A stretch of 58,648 nucleotides of DNA from Curtobacterium sp. MCBA15_008 (GCF_001865065.1 NZ_MJGN01000001.1:90761-149408), one strand, 5' to 3'. Counted from the first letter of the stretch, positions 24,229 through 33,576 are shown. Made by a program: numbers and translations. Notes: generated from the letters alone by a model not told the origin.

Positions 24229-25181
24229 CCCGCGGTCGCGCAGCGCTCGGGGTCGCCGCAGCGGGCGCGGCCGTCGGTGCTGCGACGGCCGCCTGGGGCA
24301 CGCTCGTCGAACGACGTCGCTTCGGCATCCGGTGGGAGACCGTCCCGGTCCTCCCGCCGGGGTCGCGCGACGTGACGGTCCTGCACCTGTCCGACATCCA
24401 CATGGCTCCGTGGCAGGCCGACAAGCAGCAGTGGCTGCGCGACCTGAGCCTGGTCGAGCCGGACTTCGTCGTGAACACCGGGGACAACCTCGGGCACGCC
24501 ACGGCCAACGCTGCGGTCGAGTACGCGCTCGAGCCGTTCCGCGGCGTGCCGGGGGCGTTCGCGTACGGGTCGAACGACTTCTACGGCCCGACGCCGCGGA
24601 ACCCGTTCAAGTACTTCTCCGGGCCGAGCCGGCACCACTCCGACAGCCGTCCGGTCGAGCTCGACATCGACCGCCAGACCGCGTTCTTCGAGTCGTTGGG
24701 CTGGCTCGACGTGAACGACCAGGCGCACGCGATCGAGCTCCGCGGCTCGCGGTTCGAGCTGTTCGGCACGTCGGACGCCCACCGCGACTGGGACCGGCTC
24801 GACCTGCTCCCCACCAACGTCGACGAGATGCGCAGCGACGTGCCCTGGTCGGAGGACGAGGACGGCCCCTCCCCCGTCGCGATCGGCATCACGCACGCGC
24901 CGTACCGCCGGGTGCTCGACGCCTTCGTCACCCAGGGCGCCGACATCGTCTTCGCGGGGCACACCCACGGCGGCCAGGTGCAGGTGCCCGGCGTCGGTGC
25001 CCTCGTCACGAACTGCGACCTGCCGCGTCGCTACGTCAGCGGCCTGCACAAGTGGCAGCACCGTGGGCACTGGTCGTGGCTCGAGGTCTCGGCGGGCCTC
25101 GGCACGTCGATCTACGCGCCCGTCCGGTTCTCCTGCCGGCCCGAAGCAGTCGTCGTCACGCTCACCGCGCGCACCGCCTGA
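24225..25181 (+). CDS. Membrane-anchored metallophosphatase
   Basis: This 318-residue calcineurin-like phosphoesterase (YkuE-type) begins with a short hydrophobic N-terminal anchor (AALGVAAAGAAVGAATAAWG). Metal-binding motifs appear in order: LSDIHM, NTGDN, a GSNDF region corresponding to GNHD, and FAGHTHGGQ. GSND instead of GNHD is seen in a subset of this family. The GTG start overlaps the PBP stop by 4 bases, so it is made together with the PBP and may act on an envelope substrate such as a lipid-linked phosphate; that role is inference. Confidence 0.88.
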   Translation: MTRGRAALGVAAAGAAVGAATAAWGTLVERRRFGIRWETVPVLPPGSRDVTVLHLSDIHMAPWQADKQQWLRDLSLVEPDFVVNTGDNLGHATANAAVEYALEPFRGVPGAFAYGSNDFYGPTPRNPFKYFSGPSRHHSDSRPVELDIDRQTAFFESLGWLDVNDQAHAIELRGSRFELFGTSDAHRDWDRLDLLPTNVDEMRSDVPWSEDEDGPSPVAIGITHAPYRRVLDAFVTQGADIVFAGHTHGGQVQVPGVGALVTNCDLPRRYVSGLHKWQHRGHWSWLEVSAGLGTSIYAPVRFSCRPEAVVVTLTARTA

Positions 25182-25283
25182 GACGCCCCGGCACGACGCG
25201 CCCGGGAGTTCCCCCGGTGTCACGAGCACGTGTGATCATCGGGTAGACTTCTGGGGTTGCTCCGGTACGGAGTGACCACACCG

Positions 25284-25358
<75 letters not shown>

Positions 25359-25378
25359 ACTGTGTTGAGACAGTACGA

Positions 25379-25412
25379 AGTAGGCCCTGGTTCTCCGGAA
25401 CCAGGGCCTACT
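25379..25412 (+). terminator. Terminator of tRNA-Pro
   Basis: A perfect 15-base-pair stem AGTAGGCCCTGGTTC/GAACCAGGGCCTACT with loop TCCG is followed by GCTTTGTG, 21 bases after the tRNA. Confidence 0.9.
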
Positions 25413-25486
25413 GCTTTGTGTCCCGAGGTACATCCGCCGGCTGCGCCCGCTGGGGAGCACGGACACCGGGATACGCTCGGGACGCC

Positions 25487-26512
25487 ATGGAGATCTCCGC
25501 ACCGCTGACCGCCGTCCTGACGCAGATCGGCGCCCGGTTCCCCGAGCTCGCCCACGACCCGGTCCTCGCGCAGAACCTGTACGAGAACGTCACGTCGATG
25601 GTGGCCGAGGCGCACGAACGGTACGCCGCCGGAACGGACGGCAGTGTGGTGAGCGACCGGTACCTCGACCCGGCGCACCTCGCGACAGGTGCGCTGCACG
25701 CCGAGCACGCGCAGCACCCCGCCGGTGCGATGCTCGCCGCCGAGGTCCTGTACGACGCGTACCTGCCGGTGTTCGTCGACGAGGTCCGGGCGACCACGAC
25801 CGACGAGGTCCTCCGTGCCACACGCGCCCTGCACGCGGCGATCTGGAGCCGCTTCCCCGCCGGGGCGATCGCCTACACCGAAGCCCTCCGGCAGCGCGTG
25901 ACCACCGCGAACCTCGACTCCCGGACCCGGATCGCCCGCGACCTGCACGACCGCGTCGCCCACGGCGTCCTGGCGGGTCTGCAGCGGCTCGACCTGGTCC
26001 TGCTGACCGACCCGCCCGCCGACGGCCGCACGGAGCAGCTGGAGGCCGCCGGGCGTCTCCTCCGCGGTGCTCTCGCGGACGTGCAGGACCTCGCGGTCGC
26101 CCTGCACGCCCGCGTCGGGGACGACCTGCTCGACGACGCCGTCCGCCGCCACGTGGCCGACCTGTTCCCCGACGACGAGCGGCTGACGGTCACCACGGCT
26201 GGATCCCCGACGCCGCTGCCGAACTGGAAGGCCGAAGAGGCCCTCACCATCGTGCTCGAGGCGCTCACCAACCGCCGGAAGCACGCCCCGGGCTCCCGGT
26301 GCCGTGTGACCTTCACCTGGTCCGACGAGGACGTGGTGGTCGCGGTCGCCGACGACGGCCCGGGCTTCGACGCCGGCAGCCGCCCCGACGGCCGACTCGG
26401 TCAGCACACGATGCGGGAACGCGCGGCGGTCATCGGTGCCGTCCTCGACGTCGAGAGCACGCCCGGCGCCGGTACCACGGTCCGCCTCACCGTCCCGAAG
26501 GGCTCGATGTGA
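25487..26512 (+). CDS. Cytoplasmic sensor histidine kinase (HisKA_3/NarX type)
   Basis: This 341-residue kinase has no membrane segments. The N-terminal 145 residues are helical and unassigned. The H-box RIARDLHDRVAHGVLAGLQ has the phosphoacceptor His at about residue 153. The HATPase domain has an N-box EALTNRRKHA (usually Asn followed by hydrophobics; here two Arg) and the G1 box DDGPGFDAG. It pairs with the overlapping response regulator gene. The start follows the -10-like TACGCT by 9 bases and lacks a ribosome-binding site, so the mRNA may be leaderless. A soluble kinase implies an intracellular signal. Confidence 0.88.
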   Translation: MEISAPLTAVLTQIGARFPELAHDPVLAQNLYENVTSMVAEAHERYAAGTDGSVVSDRYLDPAHLATGALHAEHAQHPAGAMLAAEVLYDAYLPVFVDEVRATTTDEVLRATRALHAAIWSRFPAGAIAYTEALRQRVTTANLDSRTRIARDLHDRVAHGVLAGLQRLDLVLLTDPPADGRTEQLEAAGRLLRGALADVQDLAVALHARVGDDLLDDAVRRHVADLFPDDERLTVTTAGSPTPLPNWKAEEALTIVLEALTNRRKHAPGSRCRVTFTWSDEDVVVAVADDGPGFDAGSRPDGRLGQHTMRERAAVIGAVLDVESTPGAGTTVRLTVPKGSM

Positions 26513-27153
26513 CCACCGCCACCGCCACGCAAACGCCCGCGGTCACGCACGTCGCGATCGTCGACGACCACCGGCTCTTCCGCGAGGGGCTCGCGACGAT
26601 CCTGTCCGCCGTGCCGACGATCCGCGTGGTCGCACACGGCGAGCGTCCGGCCGACGTGCTCGACTCCCCCGAAGCGGCCGCCATCGACGTGCTGCTCCTC
26701 GACGTCGAGCTCGACGGACCGCCGGCGCGCACCACCATCGCGACGGTGCGGCGGAACCACCCGGGCATCGCCGTCGTCGTGCTGACGATGCACCGCGACG
26801 CCGTCCTGCGGCGGACACTGCTCGACGTCGGTGCGGTCGACTTCGTGACGAAGGACACCCCGAGCCGCGAGCTCGTCGACCGGATCGTCCGGGCAACGAG
26901 CACGGACGCGGCGCCGGTCACGTTCCCGATCGACCTCGTCACCGAGGCGCGGGCGGGGACGCCGTTGAGCGACCGCGAACTCGAGGTCCTGGGACTCGTC
27001 GCGGCGGCACGCTCCAACGCCGAGATCGCCGCGGACCTCGGACTGGCGATCGGCACGGTGAAGCGCCACGTGTACAACGTGTTCCGGAAGCTCGACGTGG
27101 GCTCCCGGGTCGCCGCGGTGGCCGCCGCGACCCGTCTCGGCCTCCTGGCTTAG
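26509..27153 (+). CDS. NarL/LuxR-family response regulator
   Basis: This 214-residue regulator has a receiver domain starting HVAIVDDHRLFREGL, with phosphoacceptor Asp in LLLDVEL and Lys in FVTKDTP. The LuxR-type DNA-binding domain at the C-terminus is LSDRELEVLGLVAAARSNAE followed by GTVKRHVYNVFRKL. The GTG start overlaps the kinase stop by 4 bases (GTGA), so the kinase and regulator are co-translated. No target is visible nearby. Confidence 0.93.
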   Translation: MTTATATQTPAVTHVAIVDDHRLFREGLATILSAVPTIRVVAHGERPADVLDSPEAAAIDVLLLDVELDGPPARTTIATVRRNHPGIAVVVLTMHRDAVLRRTLLDVGAVDFVTKDTPSRELVDRIVRATSTDAAPVTFPIDLVTEARAGTPLSDRELEVLGLVAAARSNAEIAADLGLAIGTVKRHVYNVFRKLDVGSRVAAVAAATRLGLLA

Positions 27154-27169
27154 ACGCTCCCGACAGGGG

Positions 27170-27228
27170 TCGAGGGAGCAGAAATCGTCGGCTCTCTCGC
27201 GGCGACCAGACGATTTCTGCTCCCTCGA
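27170..27228. terminator. Bidirectional hairpin between convergent genes
   Basis: A perfect 20-base-pair stem (27170-27189 with 27209-27228) contains GAGCAGAAATCGTC and has a 19-base loop with a small TCGC/GCGA inner stem. It has the same architecture as 2294-2365 (very long stem, inner stem, convergent position) but unrelated sequence. Confidence 0.8.
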
Positions 27229-27268
27229 CGCGGCGGCGACCGCATCGACCGCGGCGCCGCGGCGCGCA

Positions 27269-28312
27269 CTAGACCGAGGCGCCAGCCCCCGCGGGCACGA
27301 GCCGACCGGCGGCGTGCAGCCCGGCCACGACGTCGAGCGCCTGGTGCCGGTACCGCGCCTGCGCGGCCCCGGGCGAGACGATCACGCCGTTCGCACCGGT
27401 CGACTCGACGAGCGCGTTGATCTTCGCCGCGACCTCGTCGGCGTTGCCGTACGCCTGGCGCTCGGTGCGAGCGGCGATGAACCGCCGCTCGAGGTCGGAG
27501 AACTCGTACGCGCGGGCCTCGTCCATGGAGACCGGTTCGGGCTTCGCACCCTGGCGCATCCGGATGAACGAGATCATCCCCGGGGCGCTCTGCTCCTCGA
27601 TCACGGCGGGGTCCTCGTCGGTGACGACCTGCACGCCGATCAGGGCGTTCGGCGTCTGCCGGAAGCGCGAGGGCCGGAACGAGTCGCGGTAGAGGGCGAG
27701 CGCCGCCTCGGTGTTGTCCGAGGCGAAGTGGTGGGCGAAGGCGAACGAGACGCCGAGCGCCCCGGCGACCTGCGCGCTGTACCCGGAGGACCCGAGCAGC
27801 CAGAACTCGGGCACGTCGCCGTAGCCGGGCACCGCGCGGATGCCCGACAACGGGTTGTCCGAGGACATGCCGGTGAAGAACCCGATCAGGTCGGCCAGCC
27901 GGTCGGGGAAGTCGTCCACGTCGAGCCGGTCGGTGCGGCGGAGGGCCATCGCGGTCGCCCCGTCGGTGCCCGGCGCACGGCCGAGCCCGAGGTCGACCCG
28001 GTCCCCGTAGAGCGCACGGAGGGTGCCGAACTGCTCCGCGATCACGAGCGGTGCGTGGTTCGGCAGCATCACGCCGCCGGAGCCGATCCGGATCGTGGAG
28101 GTCGCGGCCCCCACGGCGCTCAGGAGCACCGCCGGCGCGGACGACGTGATGCCCGGCATGCCGTGGTGCTCGGCGACCCAGAAGCGCTCGTAGCCGAGCT
28201 TCTCGGCGTGCACCGCCATGTCGATGGAACCCTGCAGGGCCTCGGTGTTGGACTGGCCGTACTCACGCGTCGCCAGGTCCAGGACGGACAGGTGCAGGGT
28301 GTCGTCGCTCAT
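27269..28312 (-). CDS. LLM-class flavin-dependent oxidoreductase (luciferase-like)
   Basis: This 347-residue TIM-barrel protein of the bacterial luciferase superfamily uses FMNH2 or F420. Signs are [15 protein letters not shown] at the start, [35 protein letters not shown] and [11 protein letters not shown]. The alkanal-monooxygenase-like subgroup (MsnO8/YhbW type) fits the length and motifs. The physiological substrate is unknown. The ATG at 28312 begins the conserved sequence. It stands alone between two terminators. Confidence 0.9.
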   Translation of the reverse strand: MSDDTLHLSVLDLATREYGQSNTEALQGSIDMAVHAEKLGYERFWVAEHHGMPGITSSAPAVLLSAVGAATSTIRIGSGGVMLPNHAPLVIAEQFGTLRALYGDRVDLGLGRAPGTDGATAMALRRTDRLDVDDFPDRLADLIGFFTGMSSDNPLSGIRAVPGYGDVPEFWLLGSSGYSAQVAGALGVSFAFAHHFASDNTEAALALYRDSFRPSRFRQTPNALIGVQVVTDEDPAVIEEQSAPGMISFIRMRQGAKPEPVSMDEARAYEFSDLERRFIAARTERQAYGNADEVAAKINALVESTGANGVIVSPGAAQARYRHQALDVVAGLHAAGRLVPAGAGASV

Positions 28313-28372
28313 GTGGTCAGCAACGCGCCCTGCGGCGCGCGCATTCCACGTGCCCTGGACGCACCCGACAGG

Positions 28373-28416
28373 CGGACGGGAGGCCCGTGGCGGGGCCGCA
28401 ACGGGCCTCCCGTCCG
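28373..28416. terminator. Terminator after tdk
   Basis: A perfect 16-base-pair stem CGGACGGGAGGCCCGT/ACGGGCCTCCCGTCCG encloses a 12-base loop. It belongs to the GACGGGAGGC stem family also found at both window ends. It lies 40 bases after the tdk stop. Confidence 0.88.
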
Positions 28417-28455
28417 GCTGCCGGTCACCCGCAGGACGCCACTCGGCAGATCGGG

Positions 28456-29082
28456 TCAGGCGCCGTCGAGCCGGCCGCCGGACTCCGTCAGGTAGCAGTT
28501 CGCGCAGAGCGACTCGTAGGTGACGTCGACGCCGTCGATGGCGACCTGCGAGCCGTCGAAGACGAACCGGCCGTCCACCTTGCGGGCGTTGAAGACGGCC
28601 TTGCGGCCGCACCGGCAGATCGTCTTGAGCTCCTCGAGGGAGTGCGCCACCTCGAGCAGGCGGGCGCTGCCGGGGAACGCCTCGGTCCGGAAGTCGGTGC
28701 GGATGCCGTAGGTGATGACCGGGACCTCGTCGAGGACGGCGATCCGGAGCAGGTCGTCGACCTGGCGAGGTGTCAGGAACTGCGCCTCGTCGACGAGCAC
28801 GCAGCTCACCGGCCGGACCATGCCGTCGAGCCGGTCGGACTCGGGGTCGGTCGCACCCGCCTCGGTCACCGCGGCGCGGACGTCGGCGTCGGGACCGAAC
28901 ACGATGTCGACGGTCCGGGTCACCCCGAGCCGCGAGACGATCTCACGGTCGCCCTTGGTGTCCACCGACGGCTTCGCGAGCAGGACGCGGTGGCCCCGCT
29001 CCTCGTAGTTGTAGGCCGCCTGTAGGAGCCCCGTGCTCTTGCCGCTGTTCATCGCGCCGTAGCGGAAGTAGAGCTTCGCCAC
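28456..29082 (-). CDS. tdk: Thymidine kinase
   Basis: This type II thymidine kinase of 208 residues salvages thymidine to dTMP. The N-terminal P-loop is [11 protein letters not shown], the catalytic Glu lies in [16 protein letters not shown], and zinc ligands are in CRCGRKA and [12 protein letters not shown]. The GTG start shares one base with the stop of the upstream response regulator gene (TAGTG), making tdk the last member of a signalling operon. That is an unexpected setting for a salvage enzyme and may simply reflect read-through transcription. Confidence 0.94.
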   Translation of the reverse strand: MAKLYFRYGAMNSGKSTGLLQAAYNYEERGHRVLLAKPSVDTKGDREIVSRLGVTRTVDIVFGPDADVRAAVTEAGATDPESDRLDGMVRPVSCVLVDEAQFLTPRQVDDLLRIAVLDEVPVITYGIRTDFRTEAFPGSARLLEVAHSLEELKTICRCGRKAVFNARKVDGRFVFDGSQVAIDGVDVTYESLCANCYLTESGGRLDGA

Positions 29083-29783
29083 TACGCGAGGAACCCGTCC
29101 TCGGCGGCACGACGGATGAGGTCGGACTTCTTCGACGCCGGACGCCCGACCTTGCTGTACTTCTCGCGCACGCGACGCAGGTAGGTCTTCGCGGTCTCGT
29201 ACTGCACGTTCATCTGCGCGGCGACCTCGTTCGTCGAGTAGCCCGACACGTAGAGGCGCAGTGCCTCTTCCTCGCCGTGGCTCAGCTTCGGCCGCTGGTG
29301 CGCGTTCGCCCCGGTCGGCAGCGGTCGCCAGTCGCGCTGCGGCGGGGTCTCGCGGGCGACGCCCATGATCTCGCGGGCGACGTCCATGACCTCGCGCATC
29401 GGCAGCGACTTCGACAGGAACGCGGCAGCTCCGGCGGCGAGTGCGCGGTCGCGGGACTCGCGGCTGTCGACGCTCGACAGGACGATCACCTTCGCGCCGG
29501 CGGCACGGCAGGTGCGCACGCGGGCCTCGATCGAGACGGGCTCCTTGAGCTGGAAGTCGAGGAACACCAGGTCGGTCGGGAAGTTCTCGCTGTGCACCAT
29601 CTCGAGCCACGTGTGCGCCGTGAGGGCCAGGTCGAAGTCGAAGGCGTTCACCGCGATCCAGCTCGACAGGCTGTCCAACAGCACCTCGTGGTCGTCAAGG
29701 ATCGCCAGCCGCACGCGTCGTGTCCCCGGGTTCGGCAGGGCGGGCGTGCCCTCCGTGATCCGGCTCGGGTCAGTGCTGGTCAT
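29082..29783 (-). CDS. LuxR-type response regulator
   Basis: This 233-residue regulator has a receiver domain starting VRLAILDDHEVLLDSLSSW, with phosphoacceptor Asp in LVFLDFQLK and Lys in FLSKSLP. A linker of about 35 residues rich in Pro and Arg follows, then a LuxR-type HTH (SHGEEEALRLYVSGYSTNE, QYETAKTYLRRVREKY). Its 5' end overlaps the upstream membrane protein gene by 14 bases. The operon carries a TTCGGGGTAC element upstream, shared with the Tad cluster, so this protein is a candidate for binding it and for controlling surface structures; that link is untested inference. Confidence 0.9.
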   Translation of the reverse strand: MTSTDPSRITEGTPALPNPGTRRVRLAILDDHEVLLDSLSSWIAVNAFDFDLALTAHTWLEMVHSENFPTDLVFLDFQLKEPVSIEARVRTCRAAGAKVIVLSSVDSRESRDRALAAGAAAFLSKSLPMREVMDVAREIMGVARETPPQRDWRPLPTGANAHQRPKLSHGEEEALRLYVSGYSTNEVAAQMNVQYETAKTYLRRVREKYSKVGRPASKKSDLIRRAAEDGFLA

Positions 29784-30963
29784 AGGAGAACCTTAATGCG
29801 AGGGCGGAGGGTCGGACGGCGACGTCCAGATCGGGGAACGTCACGCGGAGCACCGCGAAGTACGGGTCGAAGGTGCGGTGGATGCCGACGTCGGAGGCAG
29901 CGACGGCGAGGTCGATGGCGACCGCGACGCGGCGACTGCTCGGGCCGCCGGGGCCGTCCGGGCCGTCGAGCGGGTCGGGGCCGCGCACCGGGGTGCCGTC
30001 GGCACCGGCCGCGCGGATCACGGCGCGGAAGCCCGCCGGGTCCACGGCGGAGGCGCGGAGTGCCGCTCGGACGAACGTCCGGAGCACGGTCCGCTGGTCG
30101 ACGTCGAGCGTGGCGATGAGGCCGTCCGGGTCGTCGACGTGCGCCTTCCCGTCCCCGGCGACGGTCACCGCCTGCTCGAACCAGGTGCGGTCGGCGTCGG
30201 CGACCATCGAACGGCGGATGCCGTCCGCGATCGCCCGGGCCCGCGCCCGGTCTGCGTCGGTGATGACGTCCTTCGTGCGGAGCTCGGCGAAGAACGGCGC
30301 GACGTCACGCGTGAGGATCGTCGACCGGTCCTGCTGCACGCTCGCCGCGATGCCGTCCCGCTCGGCACGCTCCACCGAGTACGACCCGGCACGGATCTGC
30401 ACGCGTTCGGCGAGCCCCGCGAACGTCCACGCGAACACCACCGACGCCGCGGTCAGCACGAGCGTCGGCGCCGCGGCGAGGAACGCGGCGACGGCCACCG
30501 GCACGTGGTGCGGGAACACGGAGGCCGACGCGCCCGCGGTCACCCCGGCGACGACGGCGAGCACCAGCCCGCCCACCGCCAGGTCGGCCCACGGCCGGTA
30601 CGGCGCCGTCATCACGATGCCGGTCGCCGCGAGCAGCGTCATGAAGTCGTTGAGGGCGCTGCGGTCCGGGCCCCACTGCGCTGCGACGCTCGTCACGGTC
30701 GCCGCGGCCAGGAGCGCGACGTGCAGGACGAACGCCCACCGCGGGAACGGCGCGCGGAACGGGCTCGAGGCGACGAACACGACGGCTCCGGACGCGGCCA
30801 CGAGCAGCACCGTCAGGGCGCTCAGCGTCGGGCTGCCCGCCACGTCGCGGCTGAACACCGACACCAGGAGCGCCCACAGGACGCCACCCACCCCGAGGAC
30901 GATCGCGAGCGGTCGTGAGCCCATCGCGCCGAGCGGGTCGTACTGCTGCGCCGTGCGGGTCAC
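29770..30963 (-). CDS. Membrane protein, probable degenerate sensor kinase
   Basis: This 397-residue protein has about six membrane helices in residues 15-190 (for example IVLGVGGVLWALLVSV, ALTVLLVAASGAVVFVA and AAPTLVLTAASVVFAW). A cytoplasmic part of about 200 residues follows. I see neither an H-box nor N, G1 or G2 ATP-binding motifs in it. The layout resembles the adjacent kinase, which suggests a paralogue that has lost phosphotransfer and now senses, scaffolds or inhibits. It contains an Asp/Gly/Pro-rich segment (RGPDPLDGPDGPGGPSS). The GTG start overlaps the kinase stop (GTGA), and the 3' end overlaps the response regulator start by 14 bases, so stoichiometric production is likely. Confidence 0.7.
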   Translation of the reverse strand: MTRTAQQYDPLGAMGSRPLAIVLGVGGVLWALLVSVFSRDVAGSPTLSALTVLLVAASGAVVFVASSPFRAPFPRWAFVLHVALLAAATVTSVAAQWGPDRSALNDFMTLLAATGIVMTAPYRPWADLAVGGLVLAVVAGVTAGASASVFPHHVPVAVAAFLAAAPTLVLTAASVVFAWTFAGLAERVQIRAGSYSVERAERDGIAASVQQDRSTILTRDVAPFFAELRTKDVITDADRARARAIADGIRRSMVADADRTWFEQAVTVAGDGKAHVDDPDGLIATLDVDQRTVLRTFVRAALRASAVDPAGFRAVIRAAGADGTPVRGPDPLDGPDGPGGPSSRRVAVAIDLAVAASDVGIHRTFDPYFAVLRVTFPDLDVAVRPSALALRFSYDQH

Positions 30964-32240
30964 CGGTCGGCCTCGTCACGGGCGACGGGGGTGACCGCGG
31001 GGACGGCGCCGGTGAGGGCGCCGTACGGCACCGACATCATGACGCTCGTGCCGGACCCGGGCGACGACCACACCTGCACGTCGCCGCCGACCCGGCCGAT
31101 GCGCTCCCGGACGGAGCCACGCAGGCCCATCCGGTCGGGGCTCGTCTCGGCCTCGTCGAAGCCACGGCCGTCGTCCACGACCATCACGGTGCAGGCCACA
31201 CCGTCGTCGAACACGCTGACCTCGGCCGCGTCCACGCCGGCGTGCTTGTGGACGTTCGCCAGGCACTGGGACACCGCACGCAGCACCGCCGTCATCGCGG
31301 GCTGGTCGAGTCGGGTGAACGCTGCGGGGTCGCCGGTGACCGTCACGTCGAGCCCGGCGTCGCGGTGCTCGTCGACCATCCGCTCGAACGCCTGCACCGC
31401 CACCCCGGGACGGGGCCGCTCCGGCGCCGCCTCGGGAGCGAGCCACTCCTTGCCGGTGAGCATCGCCACGTCGGCCTCGACCGTGCGCGCGAGCTGCGGG
31501 TCCATCGGGCCGTCCGGGGCGAGCGCGATCGCGCCGAGGTGGTTCAGCACCGTGTCGTGCAGGATCGCCGCCGCCTCGGCCTCGACGCCGGCGCGGTAGG
31601 CCGAGACGTGCTCCTCGCGCGCGGACCGGAGGAGCTCCGGCTGGACGCGCTCGGACCGCGCGGTGTTCCGGCTGGTGAAGAGCACCAGGGCGATGACGAA
31701 CGCCAGCGTGATCCACGCGAGCACCAGCGGGCGGGCGGGACCGCCCTCTTGTGCGATGGCGATCGAGGTCGCCACACGACCGACGAGGAACCCCGCGACC
31801 GACCACAGCACCACCCGACCGGCGACCGCACCGGCGCCGCCGACCAGCACGAGCGGGACGATCGCCAACGACAGCAGGTACGACCCCACCCAGCCGGGCG
31901 GGACCTCGCGCTGCACGACGACGGCGAACCACCAGGCGCAGACCCCGCCGACCACGAGGAACGCGACGGCGGACCGCCAGGTGCCGAACTGCACGTGGAC
32001 CGCGATCATGCCGAGCATGGGCACCAGGGCCAGCACGGCGCCGACGGCACGGACGTCGGGGTCGGCCAGCCGGAAGAGCAGGAGGGCGATCGCCGCGGCC
32101 ACCACGGACCCGATCGCCGCCGCGTGGAAGGCCCGCACGGTCGACCACGCGTTGACCCGCGGAGCGAGATGCGTGGGGATGCCGAGCACGAGGAGTGGGT
32201 CCTTCCGGACGAGTGGGAACGCCGCCCACGATCCAACCAC
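30960..32240 (-). CDS. Membrane sensor histidine kinase
   Basis: This 426-residue kinase has six predicted membrane helices in residues 30-210 with very short outside loops, which points to sensing within the membrane. The phosphoacceptor region AAAILHDTVLNHLGAIA is a HisKA_3-like H-box. The HATPase_c domain has CLANVHKHAG, VDDGRGFDEA and MGLRGSVRERIGRVGG. The GTG start at 32240 is 15 bases downstream of the TTCGGGGTAC element (32256-32265). It is the first gene of the operon kinase, membrane protein, response regulator, tdk, all coupled by overlaps. Confidence 0.9.
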   Translation of the reverse strand: MVGSWAAFPLVRKDPLLVLGIPTHLAPRVNAWSTVRAFHAAAIGSVVAAAIALLLFRLADPDVRAVGAVLALVPMLGMIAVHVQFGTWRSAVAFLVVGGVCAWWFAVVVQREVPPGWVGSYLLSLAIVPLVLVGGAGAVAGRVVLWSVAGFLVGRVATSIAIAQEGGPARPLVLAWITLAFVIALVLFTSRNTARSERVQPELLRSAREEHVSAYRAGVEAEAAAILHDTVLNHLGAIALAPDGPMDPQLARTVEADVAMLTGKEWLAPEAAPERPRPGVAVQAFERMVDEHRDAGLDVTVTGDPAAFTRLDQPAMTAVLRAVSQCLANVHKHAGVDAAEVSVFDDGVACTVMVVDDGRGFDEAETSPDRMGLRGSVRERIGRVGGDVQVWSSPGSGTSVMMSVPYGALTGAVPAVTPVARDEADR

Positions 32241-32255
32241 CGTTGGCGCGATCGT

Positions 32256-32265
32256 GTACCCCGAA
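32256..32265 (-). promoter_or_regulatory. TTCGGGGTAC element upstream of the kinase operon
   Basis: On the minus strand the context is CATTCGGGGTACACGAT. The 10-mer matches 18082-18091 and 48812-48821 exactly. It lies 15 bases before the kinase GTG, so it may be a -10-like element of a short-leader promoter or an autoregulatory site. Confidence 0.5.
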
Positions 32266-32346
32266 TGACAGAGCGATCGGCGACCCGCTCGATGATACCG
32301 GCAGCGCGATGATCCAGGTGTCCCCCGAACGCGGACCGACGAGTAC

Positions 32347-33552
32347 TCAGAAGAGTCGCGGTGAACCCACGGTCACCGGGGGCGTGCGACGCCCGTCGAA
32401 GCCCGGATCGGCACGCTTCAGCGGCGACGTGACCGGCACGGACTGCTCGACGAACTGGTCCGGTCGTCCGGCCCGCCCGTCGCCGGCTCCGGTCCCCCCG
32501 CCGGCACTCGCTGCATCGGCGCGTGCGCCTGCGATCGGACCCGGGCGGTCTCCCGCTCGGTTCGAGAACCCCATCGAGCCGGTCGCCGGGTCCACCCGGC
32601 CGAGCCCCAGCCCGTGCGCCCGCAGGATCGGCCGCACCCGCTCGGCGAGCCAGCGCCGGTAGTCCGCCGGGGCGTACGTGTTGTCGAGGTACATCGCCCG
32701 GTACCGCGCGACCAGCTCGGGCCGGGTCCGCTGGAGCCACTCGAACCACCACGGCTTCACCCCCGGCCGAAGGTGCAGCGCGGAGTACATCACGCTCGAC
32801 GCCCCGGCCGCCGCCGCCCGGCCGACGGCGTCGTCGAGGTGTGCCCGGGTGTCGGTGATGTACGGCAGGACCGGCATGAGGAACACCGAGCAGTCGAGCC
32901 CGGCGTCGCGGATCGCCCGCACCGTCGCCAGCCGCGCGGTCGTCGTCGGGGTGCCCGGCTCGACCTGCTGCTGCAGCTCGTCGTCGTACACGGCGATCGA
33001 CATCGCGAGGTCGACCGGTACCGACTTCGCTGCCTCGACCAGCAGGGGCAGGTCCCGCCGGAGCAGGGTGCCCTTCGTCAGGATGCTGAACGGCGTGCCC
33101 GACTCGGCCAGGGCGCGGATCACGCCGGGCATCAGGCGGTACCGGCCCTCGGCACGCTGGTACGGGTCGGTGTTCGTGCCGAGTGCGACCGGGTGCCGGT
33201 CCCACGTCGGCTTCGTGAGCTCGCGGTGCAGGACGTCGGCCACGTTCGTCTTCACGACGATCTGCTGGTCGAAGTCCGCTCCCCCGTCGAACTCGAGGTA
33301 GGTGTGCGTCGGCCGGGCGAAGCAGTACACGCACGCGTGGCTGCACCCGCGGTACGGGTTGATCGTCCAGCCGTAGGTCCCGCTGCCGTCGGCCGCCGGC
33401 ACGCGGTTCAGGGCGCTCTTCGCCAGGACCTCGTGGAAGGTGACATCGGCGAACTCCGGTGTCGTCACACTGCGGACGAACCCGCTGTTCGACTCCATGC
33501 CCGGGAGCGCGTCGCTCCGCGAGGCATCGATCGCCTGACCACTCCACCGCAT
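32347..33552 (-). CDS. Rv2578c-family radical SAM protein
   Basis: This 401-residue radical SAM enzyme starts with the conserved MRWSGQ. The Fe-S cluster cysteines are Cys70, Cys74 and Cys77 in GCSHACVYCFARPTH. The family is related to spore photoproduct lyase-like proteins, but its reaction is not established. The C-terminal 80 residues are Gly/Ala/Arg-rich and probably disordered. A perfect LexA box lies 8 bases before the start codon, so the gene is very likely part of the SOS response, which favours a DNA-damage role. A second possible start 18 bases upstream lies inside the LexA box and is less likely. Confidence 0.9.
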   Translation of the reverse strand: MRWSGQAIDASRSDALPGMESNSGFVRSVTTPEFADVTFHEVLAKSALNRVPAADGSGTYGWTINPYRGCSHACVYCFARPTHTYLEFDGGADFDQQIVVKTNVADVLHRELTKPTWDRHPVALGTNTDPYQRAEGRYRLMPGVIRALAESGTPFSILTKGTLLRRDLPLLVEAAKSVPVDLAMSIAVYDDELQQQVEPGTPTTTARLATVRAIRDAGLDCSVFLMPVLPYITDTRAHLDDAVGRAAAAGASSVMYSALHLRPGVKPWWFEWLQRTRPELVARYRAMYLDNTYAPADYRRWLAERVRPILRAHGLGLGRVDPATGSMGFSNRAGDRPGPIAGARADAASAGGGTGAGDGRAGRPDQFVEQSVPVTSPLKRADPGFDGRRTPPVTVGSPRLF

Positions 33553-33560
33553 GCCGTCAT

Positions 33561-33576
33561 TCGAACACATGTTCGA
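33561..33576. promoter_or_regulatory. LexA (SOS) box
   Basis: TCGAAC-ACAT-GTTCGA is a perfect match to the actinobacterial LexA consensus TCGAAC-N4-GTTCGA. It lies 8 bases before the ATG of the radical SAM gene and would cover its promoter and transcription start. Confidence 0.92.
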
